In this document: in pieces, positions 47,067 through 60,082 of the stretch
Layout: each line of letters begins with the position of its first letter
How positions within the stretch are numbered: position 1 is the first letter of the stretch
Origin: Thozetella sp. PMI_491
Taxonomy: Eukaryota; Ascomycota; Sordariomycetes; Chaetosphaeriales; Chaetosphaeriaceae
Direction: 5' to 3'
DNA length: 64,000 nucleotides
NCBI GenBank assembly: GCA_021432635.1
Contig: MU270075.1
Coordinates: forward strand, 234,919-298,918
Program-made: the position numbers and the translations under genes
The notes under the pieces: model-generated
The model's input: only the letters and a program-made list of their open reading frames with translations
Databases searched by the model: none
What the model was told of the DNA's origin: nothing

Positions 47067-47581
47067 GAGTGGTACAATATAGCTAGCATAATGACTAAAC
47101 CCCAATTAATCTGCTAGATGGCCGGTGGTCGCTCACTGCTGCGCTAAATTTTGTTAGTGGGTGTCCAGGAATATATCTGTAGCAGGTTCATAGGAACTGC
47201 CCGTCTCTGCCTCGCATCCTGGAAATTGGAGAAAGGTCACATGCTTGACGAGACATTATTCTGTCGAACACAAGCATAGCGGTAAGGATCTCAGCTGGAC
47301 CGGCTGATGGCGCAATGCGGTCGTAATCGGGTGGACCGAGAACGTAACCATATATACCTGAAGGGGTATGCGAGGTCTGGGCTCGCTGTAAGAGGGGAGA
47401 TAGCAAGCGACCACACGGAAGCAACATGAGGAGCGCCGACCAAAGGAGGACGGCCTTACTTATGAACCTCAGGAAGCTTAAGTTATCCTCTAGTGGAAAG
47501 TGCTAAAATAGTTTGACAGATTCGAAATTGGAAAAGGATAGGAGGGCATCAAAGATAGCGAAGCTAATGCAATTTGAGGGC
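47067..47581. other. Convergent 3' region between transporter and amidase
   Basis: 515 bp between two stop codons; holds the two 3' UTRs and no gene I can see. Confidence 0.5.
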
Positions 47582-49545
47582 TCAGTAATCGACACCAACC
47601 ACATCCCTCATGAGATGCAACATGGCAGTTACCTTCTCCTCCTCCAGCCTCCTAGCCGTCAGAGTCAGCCCGATAAGAGCACCCTCGTGGTTCTCCGGCT
47701 TCCCGTCTGGCAGTTGTAAGTTTCACGAATCTCTCGAGCATTTCGAGGCAATGGTATGGAACTCACAGTAATCCATGACTTCTTTGTCTTTTTCCGAGAT
47801 GGGCTGCCAATCTTCTGGCACCCGATCCATCTCCAAGTCCACCTTCGTCACGGGGAACACGCCAGCTGTCAGGTCTAGCAGCGGACACATTACACCGTAT
47901 TGCCATGGGTACCCGCCCCCATGCCTGATGGCAGGGAACGGTGTTGACGGCATGATAAGTGCGTCAATTGGGCGTCCGGTGCTCGTCTGTGTAGCTGTGC
48001 TCTGCCAGCGACGTAGGAATTTCTCGGCTAGCAGGGACCGCTGGTGTTGATTCTGCCACGTCTCAAACACCGTCTGCGGTTTTACTCCCGAGCTATGTCC
48101 CACCCATGTCTCCACGAACTCCTGAAGCGGCTCACCTGTGGCATCGGTGTCGCGTTGGAACTCATATCCGCCGTCCGCCTCCCACATTTTGTAGATGATT
48201 CTGGTAGCTAAGGGCATCTCATAAGGAATGAACTCGATGATCTCGTGTCCCGCAGCCCGGAGCTTGGCCTTGGTAATGTCCATTGCGCGACGGAGCGGTG
48301 GTCTGTTGTGCGTGGAGTCAGCCTGTCGGCAGCGAAGAGGTTCTTGGAAGCTTTTCAAGAAAGAGAAAGAGAAGCGGCAAACTCACGAAGGTGTAACATA
48401 GCCATCTCCCATAGCGAAACCGAATGACAGCTTAGATGGCAGCTGCTCCTCCTCCGCCCTCCACGGTAATGGCAGGCACTGTGGGTCATATAACCACGGC
48501 TTCATTCCAGCAAGAGTGGACATGAACAGCCGTATGTCCTCAGGACTTCGGCACATAGGTCCGGCGCATGATCGGACTGCCTCTTGGCCCAAGTACGTGT
48601 TTGCCACGTTCTGATAAGTGACCCTTCCGTGACTCGGCCGCAGGGCATATAACCCCGTGTACGAGCTCGGATGGCGAATAGAGCCTCCAATGTCGGTGCC
48701 AACGCCCAAAAAGCTAGCTCGGAAGGTCACCAGCGCAGATTCGCCGCCAGATGACCCACCAGTTGTGAGCTCTCGATTCCGCGGGTTAAGTGTCCGGCCA
48801 AAAATGTTGTTGATGCTCTCTCCCATCATAAGAGTGGCGGGTACGTTTGACTTCACATAGAATATGGCGCCCGCCTCAGCCAGGAGAGTGACAAGTGTCG
48901 AGTTTGTCTCTGCTGGTTTATTGGCATGCGAGCAGTAGCCGATGGTTGAGTCGAGTCCTGCCAGTCGTCGTTAGCCAACGCAGCCCGAGATCTCTTACGT
49001 GAGAATAACTGGCTTACCTTTGAGATTGAACTGGTCTTTAAGGCTACTAATTATTAGCGGTATGCTCTCTCTCGTGGGAATCATAATATTTGTCGCGATT
49101 GTTCAGGGCGGGGAGGGGGGCGGGAGGACGTGAACTGTTGCGCGATTTACCTTATCGGAAGTCCGTGCAAAGGGCCAATTGTCTTTCCCTCTCTCCTGAA
49201 ATACTCATCCAGCTTCTTCGCTCTTTCGATGCCTTCTTGAAAGCAGATCTCGGTCACGCAGTTGATCAGCTGCTGCGCGACGGCCGCACGTTTGCACACC
49301 GCCGTGATTACCTCGGTCGCTGTCCACTCCCCTGAGGCAATCATAGCGACCACTTCAGAGGCCATGGCCTCGGTCAGTTGCAGCTCACGCTCCGTGAAAA
49401 ACCCCGACGTCTTGGGGAAGTCTTGCACGAACTTGTTCTCCGGAGAGGGCAAGCTGTCCGATGGGATTCTCCATTCCGCTGGGATTTTCGACAGCCTCTC
49501 ACCCCGCTTCTGCGCAGCGATGTATTTCCAGACCTGCTCCCCCAT
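47582..49545 (-). CDS. Amidase, acetamidase type (amidase signature family)
   Basis: Five exons, 49545-49151, 49043-49018, 48957-48387, 48302-47767 and 47706-47582, give 550 residues with agreeing phases. The N-terminus (WKYIAAQKRGERLSKIPAEW) matches fungal acetamidases, so the ATG at 49545 is preferred over one 20 codons upstream. The amidase signature is complete: catalytic Lys134 in GLPISLKDQFNLKG (spliced across intron 1), cis-Ser209 in GGSSGGESAL and nucleophile Ser233 in GTDIGGSIRHP. The 75- and 24-residue spacings equal those of the Ser-Ser-Lys triad known for this family. The 26-nt exon 2 is short. The enzyme would hydrolyse small amides to acid and ammonia in the cytosol. It converges with the urea transporter, consistent with a nitrogen-acquisition pair. 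Confidence 0.93.
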
Positions 49546-49656
49546 TTCCTCGTAAGTCTCACAGATTTGTTGAAAAGCTCTGTCTATTGGCCGAAATCCC
49601 AGCATGAAGGGTTGAGTTCATAGTGTGCCTTTCTAATCCCTCTTTTCTTAGCTAAT

Positions 49657-49663
49657 TGATAAG
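49657..49663 (-). promoter_or_regulatory. HGATAR site upstream of the amidase
   Basis: TGATAAG on the plus strand, about 110 bp upstream of the amidase ATG. It fits the AreA/Nit2 GATA-factor consensus expected for a nitrogen-regulated amidase. Suggestive only. Confidence 0.35.
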
Positions 49664-51267
49664 CAGGAGTTAACGTATTTCGGTCGGCTGTTGAAAAGAC
49701 TTGGCGAAATCCTTTCTGGGGATAGTGATCCGGTGACCTTTTAGGTTTAGCGTAGCTCTTGTGAGCTTCGTTTCCACACATGAAGATTGCAATAGCCTCG
49801 GAGCTGAGCTTGTCCGACGAATTGCATGACCTGCCATTCAGTTGACGGATCATCAGATGTACCCGAAGATACGGCCGCACTCTGTGTACAGAGAGCGGGC
49901 AACTTAGTCCCGCAATCGAGGTCATCTCGAATTTTGCCTTAAGCATCAATGGCGCGGCACCGAGTCCCGCAGTTTGTATTGCGAACCCAGTAGAGGGTAA
50001 CAGACGTTGCCAGCCCCTGGAACAACTGGTAGCTTAGTGATTTACCGAGCGTTTGGTTGAAATCCTGCACATCTGGGTCCCAGAGTCGCTCGTTCAAGGC
50101 GGCGCATGTGGATGATGCCTCAGAGTTGGTACTTGGCTCATCAAGGAGGATAGCAGTCGACCCATCATTAGCCGCACCTAATAATCGTTAGATGTTTTCG
50201 ATAGACACGAACCGCGAATATTCCCGGTTTCCTACCATCAAGGAGATTTGTGCTAAGATCGCCAGACCACCCCTCTCACGACCAGCGTTCTCAGAAGAGA
50301 CCGATCTAGCCAGACATAGGCCGATTGAGGGGCAGCTAGCCCGGGGCCTCATTACTCTTGATCTTGCGCCCACAGCGGGTCGCGTCCTTTTGTTTCATGC
50401 CTCTACATGTACTTCTATTCTGCCCTCTAGATTCTGGATATTTACTTTATAATCTATGATCGGTCCAATCGGTTTGCGCTCGCGCTGCGCCACATGCCAG
50501 CGTTCGTTTGGGTTGGCGGCCCGTCCAGCTACCCGCTAACGGCCAATTTTTCGGGGAGCCTCCGCATCAGCCAACGAGGGTTGACGCGACGAGGCGAATC
50601 TGTCGCCAACTATCCGGAGCCAAGCCCACGTCGTGTTCTGCTCATTTATATCCTATTGGGCTGTTGCCCAAACCCCTGCAAAAGCCATCATTGCTTCCTA
50701 CCTCTTTTCGGGAAAGCGCTTCAGATCATGGCTCCCCAGGGTCCCCTAGTTTTAGAGTATTCCGTGATGTTTCGAAGTCACCCCGTTTGGCAATCAATGT
50801 TTGCACACGAGGTCGCGCGCTACGTGCCAGGCGCTTGGCAACATGCCGACCAGGAATCCACTTACCCGCTACTTCTAGCTGTCCGAGATACAAGATTTGA
50901 GCGGAGATCGAGGTTCTATGTAGTTTGGCGAGTAGCCTGACTTAATTGGTCCATGTGTAAATAGGTGGCATGTCCGCACAATCAATTAGCCTACCCCTAG
51001 TTCGAGACCTCGGGCAAGTTAATTAAGCCATGCAGCTAAGCTTCTACGAAGGGAGATTGACGTTGCTGACAGTCGTCTGTCTGTATTGGCTAGTTGGCTA
51101 TGGGAGGAACACCAAGGCGCGTGTCTACGCCGTTCGATGAGCTCGTATGGTAGCTATACTAGCTTGGGTGTGCAATTGTTGCAGAGCTCCGAATAATAGG
51201 TAGTTAACTTCCCTGGAGACCATCGCGGAATCATGGATCCCGTCATTGCTATGCCCGCATGTTGCCG
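49664..51267. other. 1.6 kb without a recognisable gene
   Basis: Amidase promoter and laccase 3' flank. The longest frame (50494-50940, plus, 148 codons) has no domain, signal peptide or splice support. Confidence 0.4.
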
Positions 51268-53411
51268 CTAGATCTTCAGTCCAGAATCGTCCTGCTTGAA
51301 TGGGTCAAGCTGGGGATAGTACGAGCGCCACGCATTGCAATTGGCTTCAAAAGCCGCCGCATCCGCAGCCGAGATGCCACTCCGCAAGTCATTCGGCCGC
51401 TCAAGGAAGTCAACACTGAGACCGCCAGACACGTGCCACGCAATGTGGCAATGCATCAACCAAGCTCCTGGATTGTCGGTCTTGAAGGCTACGATGAGCC
51501 ATCCCTTTGGTGGAAGCATGGTGACATCTCGGCGGGGCGGATTGCTGGACCTGAGCGACCCACTATCGGTGCTTGGGTTGTAGATGAAGGGTGTTTGGCT
51601 GAGAGGGGTAACAGGGGGCGACTTAGCCACGACAACAAAATCGTGCCCATGGAGGTGAATAGGATGCTGATTACATTAGTGAGCTACAAGCATCAGGTGA
51701 TATCACGACTGCAAGAGCGCACTAACCGGAAGACCAAATGCGCCATTTGGGTCATTGGAGATGAGCCAGAATCCCCACTACCGCCAGGACTATTAGCATA
51801 CTCTAATCAAGGAAATAGGAGCCGGCTAGGAATACCTGGTTGACCGAGTTTTCTATAATCAGATTCTCGCTCCTTGGATACGATGTGTTGCCAGTCAATA
51901 CATACTCGTCGACCGGCTTGTCCCAGTCGACCACAATTGAAGACCCGTTGACTTGCCAGAGGAATGTCTGACCGGGAACCGAGGTGAGATGGACAGGGAG
52001 AGTGTCTGCGGGAGTAGGATTGAAATTTGCAACAGGAACAGTCCTGGTGACAACTGGGCTCAAGTTGTCCAAATCGAGACAGTTGGAGTCCGGAGGGGCC
52101 GTCCCTGGGTTCGTGGGGTTTCCACCCGAGGCACCAGCATAGTGGAATATGGCAGCTGGAGTTGGGTTGACCGAGCCACCACAAAAGCCCTGGCCTCCGA
52201 AGGTGACATTAAACCAATAGTTGCTCACGGCCTGGCTGGCGTCGATGGTAACGTCGTATCTTTGCCCAATGCCCAGGAACAGACTATTGACCGTCTCTGC
52301 ATTGACTGGGACAAAATCAGCTGCAATGACAGTCATTGTATGGCCGACAAGCGACACTTGGATGTGATTCTCCACGGAGGTATTGATAATCCGCAGACGG
52401 TGTCGCTTCCCAGGCGTCAGAGTTACATTGGCGTATTTTCCCGCGCCTGTGACGGGATGCACGTTTGTTCCATTGAACAAGACATTGTCACTAAGTGGGG
52501 GGCCGTTGTTCTTGGTATCGATTACAATGTTGTCGGCGGTCCGGTAATAGTAGTCGGAAATTGGGAAAGTCCCGAGATCAATATCATAAGGTAAAGAGGC
52601 TGGCCCGTTGATCTGTATAGTGCCAACAACCCCGTTGCCGTACTGTGCCGTGAAGTGAGAGTGATACCACGACGTCCCGTACTGGAGTGCGAGGAACGAG
52701 TACGTCTTGACGCCACCGTTTGGGGGAATAGGACACTCAGTGACGCCATTGGCACCGTCTTGAAGATTCGTATTGAGTTGGCGTATACCATGCCAGTGAA
52801 TACTTGTCCTGGCCAGCTGTTAGCTTTTTCCCGTATTACTTCAGCACTAGGATCTTATGTACCCGTTGGCCCTCAGGCTATTTTTGACCACAATTGTGAT
52901 TCGATCGCCCCAGTCTGCCGTAATAACAGGACCTATCATAGTTAGTTGGCCACAATATTCGAGCAGGTGCCAATGAGTTTTCAGTTACCAGGAAGCTGGT
53001 CTTGATGAAGTCAGTAGCGAATCGTGAGACTACTCTCGGGTAGAATAACTAACTGTTTATGAGCATAACTTTCTCCTTCACTACCCCGTCAGGCCCTTTC
53101 CAATTATCATGCTCGGTGATTTCCAGATTATACTATTCGCGTTAAGCTCTTGCTCAAGTGTAAACTACTGATCTGATTCCACTCACCGTTCTGGTAACGC
53201 CAGTGAATGGAGTACTAGTTTCGTAATCCGTGGTAATGCTAAAACCCGTGGTCCAACAAGCACGGTTGGACGGGGTATTGCAAGTTGGAGCCCGGGCCGA
53301 TATATCAAGGAGTTCCGCAGAAGCTGGGGCGCCCTGAACAAACCCCGGGGCTATGAAGGCGAGGAACTGGACGAGAATAGCTACTACCGGAAACATTTTG
53401 AACGCAGTCAT
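51268..53411 (-). CDS. Laccase (secreted multicopper oxidase), seven exons
   Basis: Exons 53411-53187, 53132-53054, 53000-52989, 52932-52863, 52808-51836, 51777-51727 and 51666-51268 total 603 codons (602 aa), all phases consistent. A signal peptide and short propeptide precede the mature start APTCNTPSNRACWTTGFSIT. All copper ligands are present: HWHG and WYHSH (type 2/3), HPIHLHGH, and HCHIAWHVSGGLSVDFLE (type 1 Cys and His, axial Leu). The protein ends DDSGLKI, the ascomycete C-terminal plug, normally cut after DSGL for activation. The segment INNQLPGPVITADWGD needs a 12-nt exon (53000-52989) with an AAG acceptor. Laccases oxidise phenols with reduction of O2 to water; roles include lignin or phenolic detoxification and pigment formation. 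No defects seen. Confidence 0.95.
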
Positions 53412-56400
53412 GAAAGTTGGGGGGCAGGTAAGCTGTATGTTTCTGTCGCCTAGGCTGCGGCCTAGCTCCTCCGCGTTGGGACTGTCTTGGCGGGCGTGTG
53501 TTATTATACAACTTGGCACCCCTATGGCATGCCAAGTATTTCCTATTCATAATCATCACGGCTAGCAGGGCCGTTTACTCCGCACCATCACCAATAGTCT
53601 CTGCCATGATGAACAATAAATCCAGCCACGGTGCTAAAATGCGTCTAGTTTTGCATCTTTCTACTTGATGAGGAACGTAGTACCGCCGGACAAAATACGA
53701 GGAAGGTGTGGATGACTCCTGGAGCTTGCAGCTAACTGTCCATGAACATTCAAGTTTCGCGAGATGTGTGTAGTTTGGGAACCTACAATAGGTCCATTGG
53801 TTTGTTGTATTTTCACTAATGCAACCGTCCTCATGCACGAAGGCTGGCTTCTAAGACGGTTTGTCCATGGGCGCAATGTCCGAGTCGATATATTGAACGG
53901 CTGAGCTCCATTCACCGCGTGATGCCGTCATGCCTGCAGTTACGAGACACCCTCACGTCTACCATGCCAATTTCGGATATTGCCGTTCGGCAGTTGAAAC
54001 TCTTTCAAAGAAGAGTATTACATCTTTCGGCTGATTTTAGGTAGGACGCTGGTTTGCTCTTTACTTGCCTAGGAGGTCTAACGAGCTGAAAAAGATTTCT
54101 CTCGAAGTAAAGCTCGACAGCTTCTTGAGCTTCAAAAAGGCGCCCTATCTCAGGTTCAGTTGGGACAGTTTGTACAAACTGTCAGCAGGTTTGAGGTACG
54201 CTTTAGCTGAAGTACGCGAACATGTACACTATGATCTCTAAATGGAAGTGCGACCCGGCTTACAGTGGTCATGTTTACCGCGAAGAAAATATATTGCGCC
54301 TCTATTCAGGCGTTGGAATTTAGTATAAAATCGACTACTCGACTGCTTATCAGTGGTCGGTATTACGCATGGCTCTCACTTCGAGAAACTACATACACTA
54401 GTAGCAGACACGCTTGGTGATAAGGTACCGGGCACTGGATGGGTACGGTGTGTATTCAGCCGAGCTGATATCCTCTTTGAGCACCTTGAATGGCTCTTAC
54501 GGCGCTTTGCGAAGCGCTATGGGCCTTAATGACGTTACCACTAGGTTCCGCGACCCGGGCAAATGCAGAGGGTAGGCAAGAGTAAGGAAATATTTCACCA
54601 ATAGTTCATCCACCTTCTGGTTATCTCCGCCGCAGTGTAACGCGGGCAGTTCTCGGTTCCGCCCACTTGGCGACACTCTTGCAGAACGTCGGGAGCGAAG
54701 CAGTCGTGGTTGTACAGAACACGGGACCATAAGTTTGGATGTATGGTTCGCGCACGTAATATCGATACAGCAAGCAGTCATCTATCACGCTACATCGAGA
54801 CACTCGGCTGATAGGCTAGCCAATAAATTTCCAAGTTTTTGTGGTAACACTCGGCACGATCCTACCGAGTCATGCGATGTGAGCTTTTAAGCAAGGTCAA
54901 GCTCTCGATGCATTGGCGGCGTCCGATGCAAGTCACAGATTGGGAACGAGCTGTCAGGGGCAAAGCCAGTCTGTTTGGAGAATCCCCGAGCCTCCTTATT
55001 CTAATTATATCATACGCTATTGGATTGAGCCGTGTTCTTCCAATAATATCCGACGCTATTAGATCGAGCCGCGTCTGGTCCTTCCTCACCTGTCCAATGC
55101 CATCATTGTGCAGCACCACAGCTCGGTAAATATTGCCAGCCCGAGTGGGTGTGAACAGCTTGGAAAATGCGGGGAAGCCGGAGTAAGTAGAGATAAGAGC
55201 CACACCATCCGTGACGCCAACGTTACACAAGATAATTACCGTTGGGATCGCATTGTAGCAAGACGTACGGGTAAGGAGACTGCACCAATAGACCGCCGAG
55301 AGCTGCAGCAGCTAATGTTAACTTCGGCTTACATGCAGCACTTTCTTGCTGGGAAGCGCATTGATGATCGGGTTCATATGCAGCCATCGTAAAGCGTACA
55401 TGGTTGGGATACTCTCCCAAAGTAGTGACACCAGAGTCACGGGAACGAACGTCCCGCAGTGTAACGGCACCGGAGACCTTTGCGGCATTTGCAATCTCAT
55501 TGACTCGGCACGATTGAAATTGACCACAGTATTCTAAGTAATCAGTTTTCAGAAGCTTATCCTTTCTTGTTGCCTCCAAGTAAGGTCTTAGGGGTGCCTG
55601 ACCATTGGTTCTTTCTTCCATATAGTGTTTCGACCCCTCACAGCTGTCTCCCAAGTCTTGACGACTTCTCGGTAGTGAATTGCCAATGACAGAGTTTTAG
55701 GGCTACCCCTTAATCTCGCACGCCCTCTTTCTGCCACTCTCTGTGGCTTTTTGCTGGCTAAGCTGTTTCTTAATTCCCTTGTTTGGGCGGGATCCACTGA
55801 TGGTGGCCGGGCTCTAGAAGCGCGGGAAAGCCCTGCTAGGTATTTAATCCTGTGATCCAGGGAAGAAATATCACGTGCATGAATGGTCTCACGCTAGAAG
55901 GTGAAAAGTCTCGCAATGCACTGCTTGGAGTCTAATACAAAGACGCCCGGCCCGGTTCAACTGGACATTCGCCCTGTATACTTCCTAGGCGTGACAGACT
56001 GACTGTTCGCTGCTATAATTCTAGCCTGATTTGAAGCTGCCCTCAATTGATGGCGCCATATCACGAAAGTCTTCCCTTGATGCTAGACATTTGATTTCAA
56101 TTCTCACAATTTCTGGATCGCCTGACATTCATGGGGCCTATCTTTACTGTCGGGCTGGCGAACAATACTTCGTTCGGAAAATACAGATGCCTACGCAAGG
56201 GTGGACCACTCTATTCGGCAAGAGACCTCAACATCAAGAAATCGATGGTTAAGAAAGCACTGATAACACTGACAAGTTAAATAGTTTTGCGATTGGGTTC
56301 CTTAAACTGTCCACTAAAATACCACCTGCCGAGCTGGGAAATTACTTTCAAGGATTGGGTTGGGGGTTTATCGTGAATGGGAGGATCTAGGGCTGGACAG

Positions 56401-56576
56401 TTTCGGCTTTAGAGCGCTTTGTGCGAAAAGGAGGAAGGCTAATTTTTCGCCTTCATAGATTAGAACCTAGCCTGATACACGCTTGCACTATAAGGTATGG
56501 CAAAAGTTCGTTCACAATAGTCAATTGGTCTCGTTATGTTGTCGGAACGAGATCAAAACTGCTGCGGTTATTCAAA
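53412..56576. other. 3.2 kb without a supportable gene
   Basis: Laccase promoter side plus a long non-coding stretch. A minus-strand frame at 55223-55654 (143 codons) followed by another at 54862-55230 has no recognisable domain or convincing splice junction. A two-copy direct repeat lies at 55003-55076. Confidence 0.4.
55003..55076. repeat. Tandem duplication, two copies with period about 39 bp
   Basis: The two copies share AAT-ATATC, ACGCTATT, GAT-GAGCCG-GT and differ at scattered positions, mostly transitions. No function seen. Confidence 0.5.
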
Positions 56577-59500
56577 ATGCGGTTGCTGTCAAACTTCGCT
56601 CTTGCCCTGCAATTAGGCGGCATTGCGGCACTCTCCCGCCGCGATTCGCCATCGCAACCAGGGGCCGTAAGCAGACGCACACTTCTGCCGCGGAGATTCG
56701 TTGTCGAGGCAGCCCAGGTAACAATACTATCGAGATACCGAGCTGCTATGCACCGGATAAACTAACTGATACAAGGGTGTTGATGTCGACGATCTTTCAG
56801 CCAAGTTTCAGGCAGCCGGTGTAACCGTCTTGAAGAGATTTAGGAGCGAGATTTTCACCGGCCTCAGTATTGACGTGGATGGACACAGCATTGAGTCACT
56901 CCAAGGGTTGGGCGAGGTTCACCAGGCCTGGCCGGTCGCTAAAATAAGCCTCCAGCAAGTCGCCGGACTAGAGTCATTTAGCGACGATGCAGCGGCGGCG
57001 AACTACTCGGTCCATAGCTCCACAGGCGTGGAAGCGCTCCATGCGGCTGGTAACTACGGCAGAGGCGCCTTAGTTGCCATTGTCGATACCGGAATAGACT
57101 ATCTTCATCCTGCTGTACGACAAAGGCCTGTATCCCTTGCCGCTCTTGGTGCGCTAATCTTGTACGTGTAGCTGGGTGGAGGCATCGGTCCAGGGTATAA
57201 AGTTGCTGGAGGATACGATTTGGTCGGTGACGTCGGTATGCCCACTTCGTTCTTTCGCTTCGTCCTCTTCTCCCCCTTTCTTGGGTCTCGATCTGAAATG
57301 TCGGGTTGCCTAACTTGGTATTGGCAGGATGGCCTGGTGTCGGGGATAAGGTTCCCGACCCCGATCCATTCGACCAGAACGGCCACGGAACCCATGTGGC
57401 TGGCATCCTTGCGGGAAAAACGGACTGGTAGGTATGTCCTGAAGAGTGGCAAAAGGATGTCCGCTCACTCTTGTTTAGGTTCACTGGCGTCGCTCCTGAA
57501 GCTACGATCCTATCGTACAAAGTGTTCTCAAATGGTATCGTAAGCTGGCAATTGACCAAGCTTGACCCCTCGAGTACCGAAGTGCTTAGCCTGTCTAGAA
57601 CCCATCAACCGACGAAGCCACATTGATTGACGCATTTCTCCGCGCCTATGATGACGGAGTAAGCTGGACCTTAGAGTAATCATCACAATCATCCTAATAG
57701 GTTTTTAGGTCGATATCATTACAGCCAGCATTGGAGATGGCAGCGGTTGGTCCGATGGGCCGTGGGCGACTGTAGCGTCCCGCCTCGTTGATCAGGGCAT
57801 AGTCGTCACCATTTCCGCCGGAAATGATGGCTGGAATGGCCCATTCTCTGCGGGCACGGGTTCCTCGGGCAAGAACGTGATTGCTGTTGCCTCCATCGAT
57901 CCCACTGTCAACGCGGTGTCCCCGTTCGCGGCGACCTTCACCCTCGCTGGCGTCTCCAATGCAACCTATGTCGGTTATCGGCCCGCGGGGGAGGAATCAT
58001 GGAACCTCACAGAGAACATTCCCATCGTTCCGATCACGTTAAATACGACCGATGCTGCTCAGTCATGCAGTACGCTGCCGGACACGACGCCGTCTCTCAA
58101 CGGTTCGATTGCTCTGATCCGGGGCGGGGGATGCACTTTCAAGCAGAAGCAGACATACGCGGCCCAGTTCGGAGCTAGCAGAATTCTGATTTACGATGAC
58201 GATACGCCTAGGGGCAGCCTAATTGCTGTAGACTCATCCGTCCCGGTTGGCCTCATTGAACTACGGGCTGGGGTGGCCATGGTCAACACCATCGTGGAGG
58301 GTGGCAGTGTCACTGCCAACTTTGCCATTCCAGAAGATGCGAACTGGAAGGTCGCAGCTTATAATGCTGCAGGGGGTATTCCTTCGGACTACACGAGCTG
58401 GGGCGGAACAAACGATTTGGGGATCAAGCCTGATATAGCCGCCCCTGGACGCGACATCTTCAGCACCTATCTTGACGGAGCTTACAAAGTCCTCTCGGGC
58501 ACATCCATGGCTTGCCCATACGTCGCTGGGATTGCTGCTCTGTACATTGGCAAGTATGGAGGCAGGGCTGTTCACGGGACCACGTTTGCCAACCTGCTCG
58601 TGAAGAAGATCATTTCGAGCGGAGCATCTGTTCCATGGCAGATTGAGCAACCTGAAGGTGTGCCCGTGGATTATGGCTTCTGGGCCCCCGTGCCCCAGGT
58701 AGGCACTGGCCTCGTTAATGCCAGCAAAGTTCTCAGCTACAAGACGTCGCTGTCGTTCACCCAATTCGCTCTCAACGACACCGCGAACTTTAGTGGGTCG
58801 CAAACCGTAGATATTACGAATAATGGCGCGGAGGCGGTCACATACACCTTCTCTCTACAGCCTGCAGCAGGATTCAACCTCAAGAGCAACTACTCGACAT
58901 CATTCCTGGTATACCTAGGGGAGCTAGAACCGCTAAGTATTATCCCATCCGTGGCTTTCCCCCAGGACACTTTCACGGTACCGCCTGGAGAGACGCGGAC
59001 TGCCCAAATCACATTTTCTCTACCAAGAGACACAGATTCCTCTGGACTTCCCATATACAGCGGCAAGATATTAATATCAGGCGGTAACGGGGAAGAATTG
59101 AGTGTTCCCTATCTGGGTGCTGCGTTCGACTTGGTCGGCTATCTCCGGGATAATCTCTTCACAAACAACACCCCGCGCCAGCTTGGAGGAACAGACTCCC
59201 AAGATATCGACCTCTATCACACATACAACTTTGACCTTCGGGTAAAAGTTCGGAGCTACCCGCAGGTCTTGACACGCTATAGGTGGGGCACTCAGCAGGT
59301 TCGATGGGACCTATTTGAGGCCGGTTGGAGCGAGAGTCAGTGGGCATACCCCCCAATCGTTGGCGAAAATGGCTACATTGGCTCGGCGACATCTTTCGCT
59401 GACAGCGGTGACTACGCGACCTTCATACCTGCACTTATGGACAAGGAGGACACCATCCCGTTTCCTGTCACCTACCTTCCTCGAACAGACAGTTATACTG

Positions 59501-59726
59501 GAGTGACCGTACCGTTCTGGTGGTTCGGAAAGCTGGCGAACGGAACATACATCGCCCCCGGAAATTATACGTAAGCTCCCTACAAACCTGAGATGTATCG
59601 GGGTACGACCTAACGTCTGTTAGCATGAGATTTGCCGCTCTTTTGCCTTTGAGCGACCCGGCAAAGTCCGATAGTTGGGATATTTGGGAAACGCCGGAAA
59701 TTACGATCCTTTCATATACACCGTAA
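56577..59726 (+). CDS. Secreted subtilisin-like serine protease (S8, PA-domain type)
   Basis: Eight exons, 56577-56717, 56776-57114, 57172-57235, 57328-57427, 57479-57539, 57599-57658, 57709-59570 and 59624-59726, total 910 codons (909 aa) with every phase agreeing. A signal peptide (MRLLSNFALALQLGGIAAL) and a propeptide I9-like region (RFVVEAAQGVDVDDL) lead to the catalytic domain: Asp151 in VAIVDTGIDYLHPA, His201 in NGHGTHVAGI, the oxyanion ISAGNDG and Ser521 in LSGTSMACPYVAG. A protease-associated (PA) insert with ALIRGGGCTFKQK lies between His and Ser. An Fn3-like/DUF1034 region follows. This is the architecture of minor extracellular (Vpr-like) fungal subtilases. Intron 1 has a CTAAC branch site and must end in AAG. 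It is an extracellular endoprotease. No defect found. Confidence 0.92.
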
Positions 59727-60082
59727 TACTCAACCGAAACAACAGGTCTATACATGTGCACTAACGCCGTGGAATTCCTTTCCCATATTTCTCATTCTTA
59801 GGAGTCTATCGAGGTTTCATGTCACGGGTTTACTCTACTAGCCTTATACTAGCATTAATGCGGTATGGTAAAACTAGGGAGAGTCATGGCCCATCGCAGG
59901 ACTACCCGGGTGGTCCATAGCTTGTCAAATAGAAGTCTTGTCCACTTTAGAGGGTAAGGGGGCATATAAATTCGACGCGGCAGTTCGCGAGAAAGAGCTC
60001 AAGAACCCTCAACTCTATTTTTCACACCCAGTCTCTAGCAAAGCATACAGCATTCCGGGAGCCCGAGCCAAGCGCAATGAAC

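Noticed and set aside
50494-50940. 148-codon open frame on the plus strand between amidase and laccase
   Set aside because: No signal peptide, membrane segment or recognisable motif; several overlapping frames of similar length suggest chance.
55223-55654. 143-codon minus-strand frame with several Cys
   Set aside because: No signal peptide or family, and the apparent continuation at 54862-55230 lacks a convincing splice junction.
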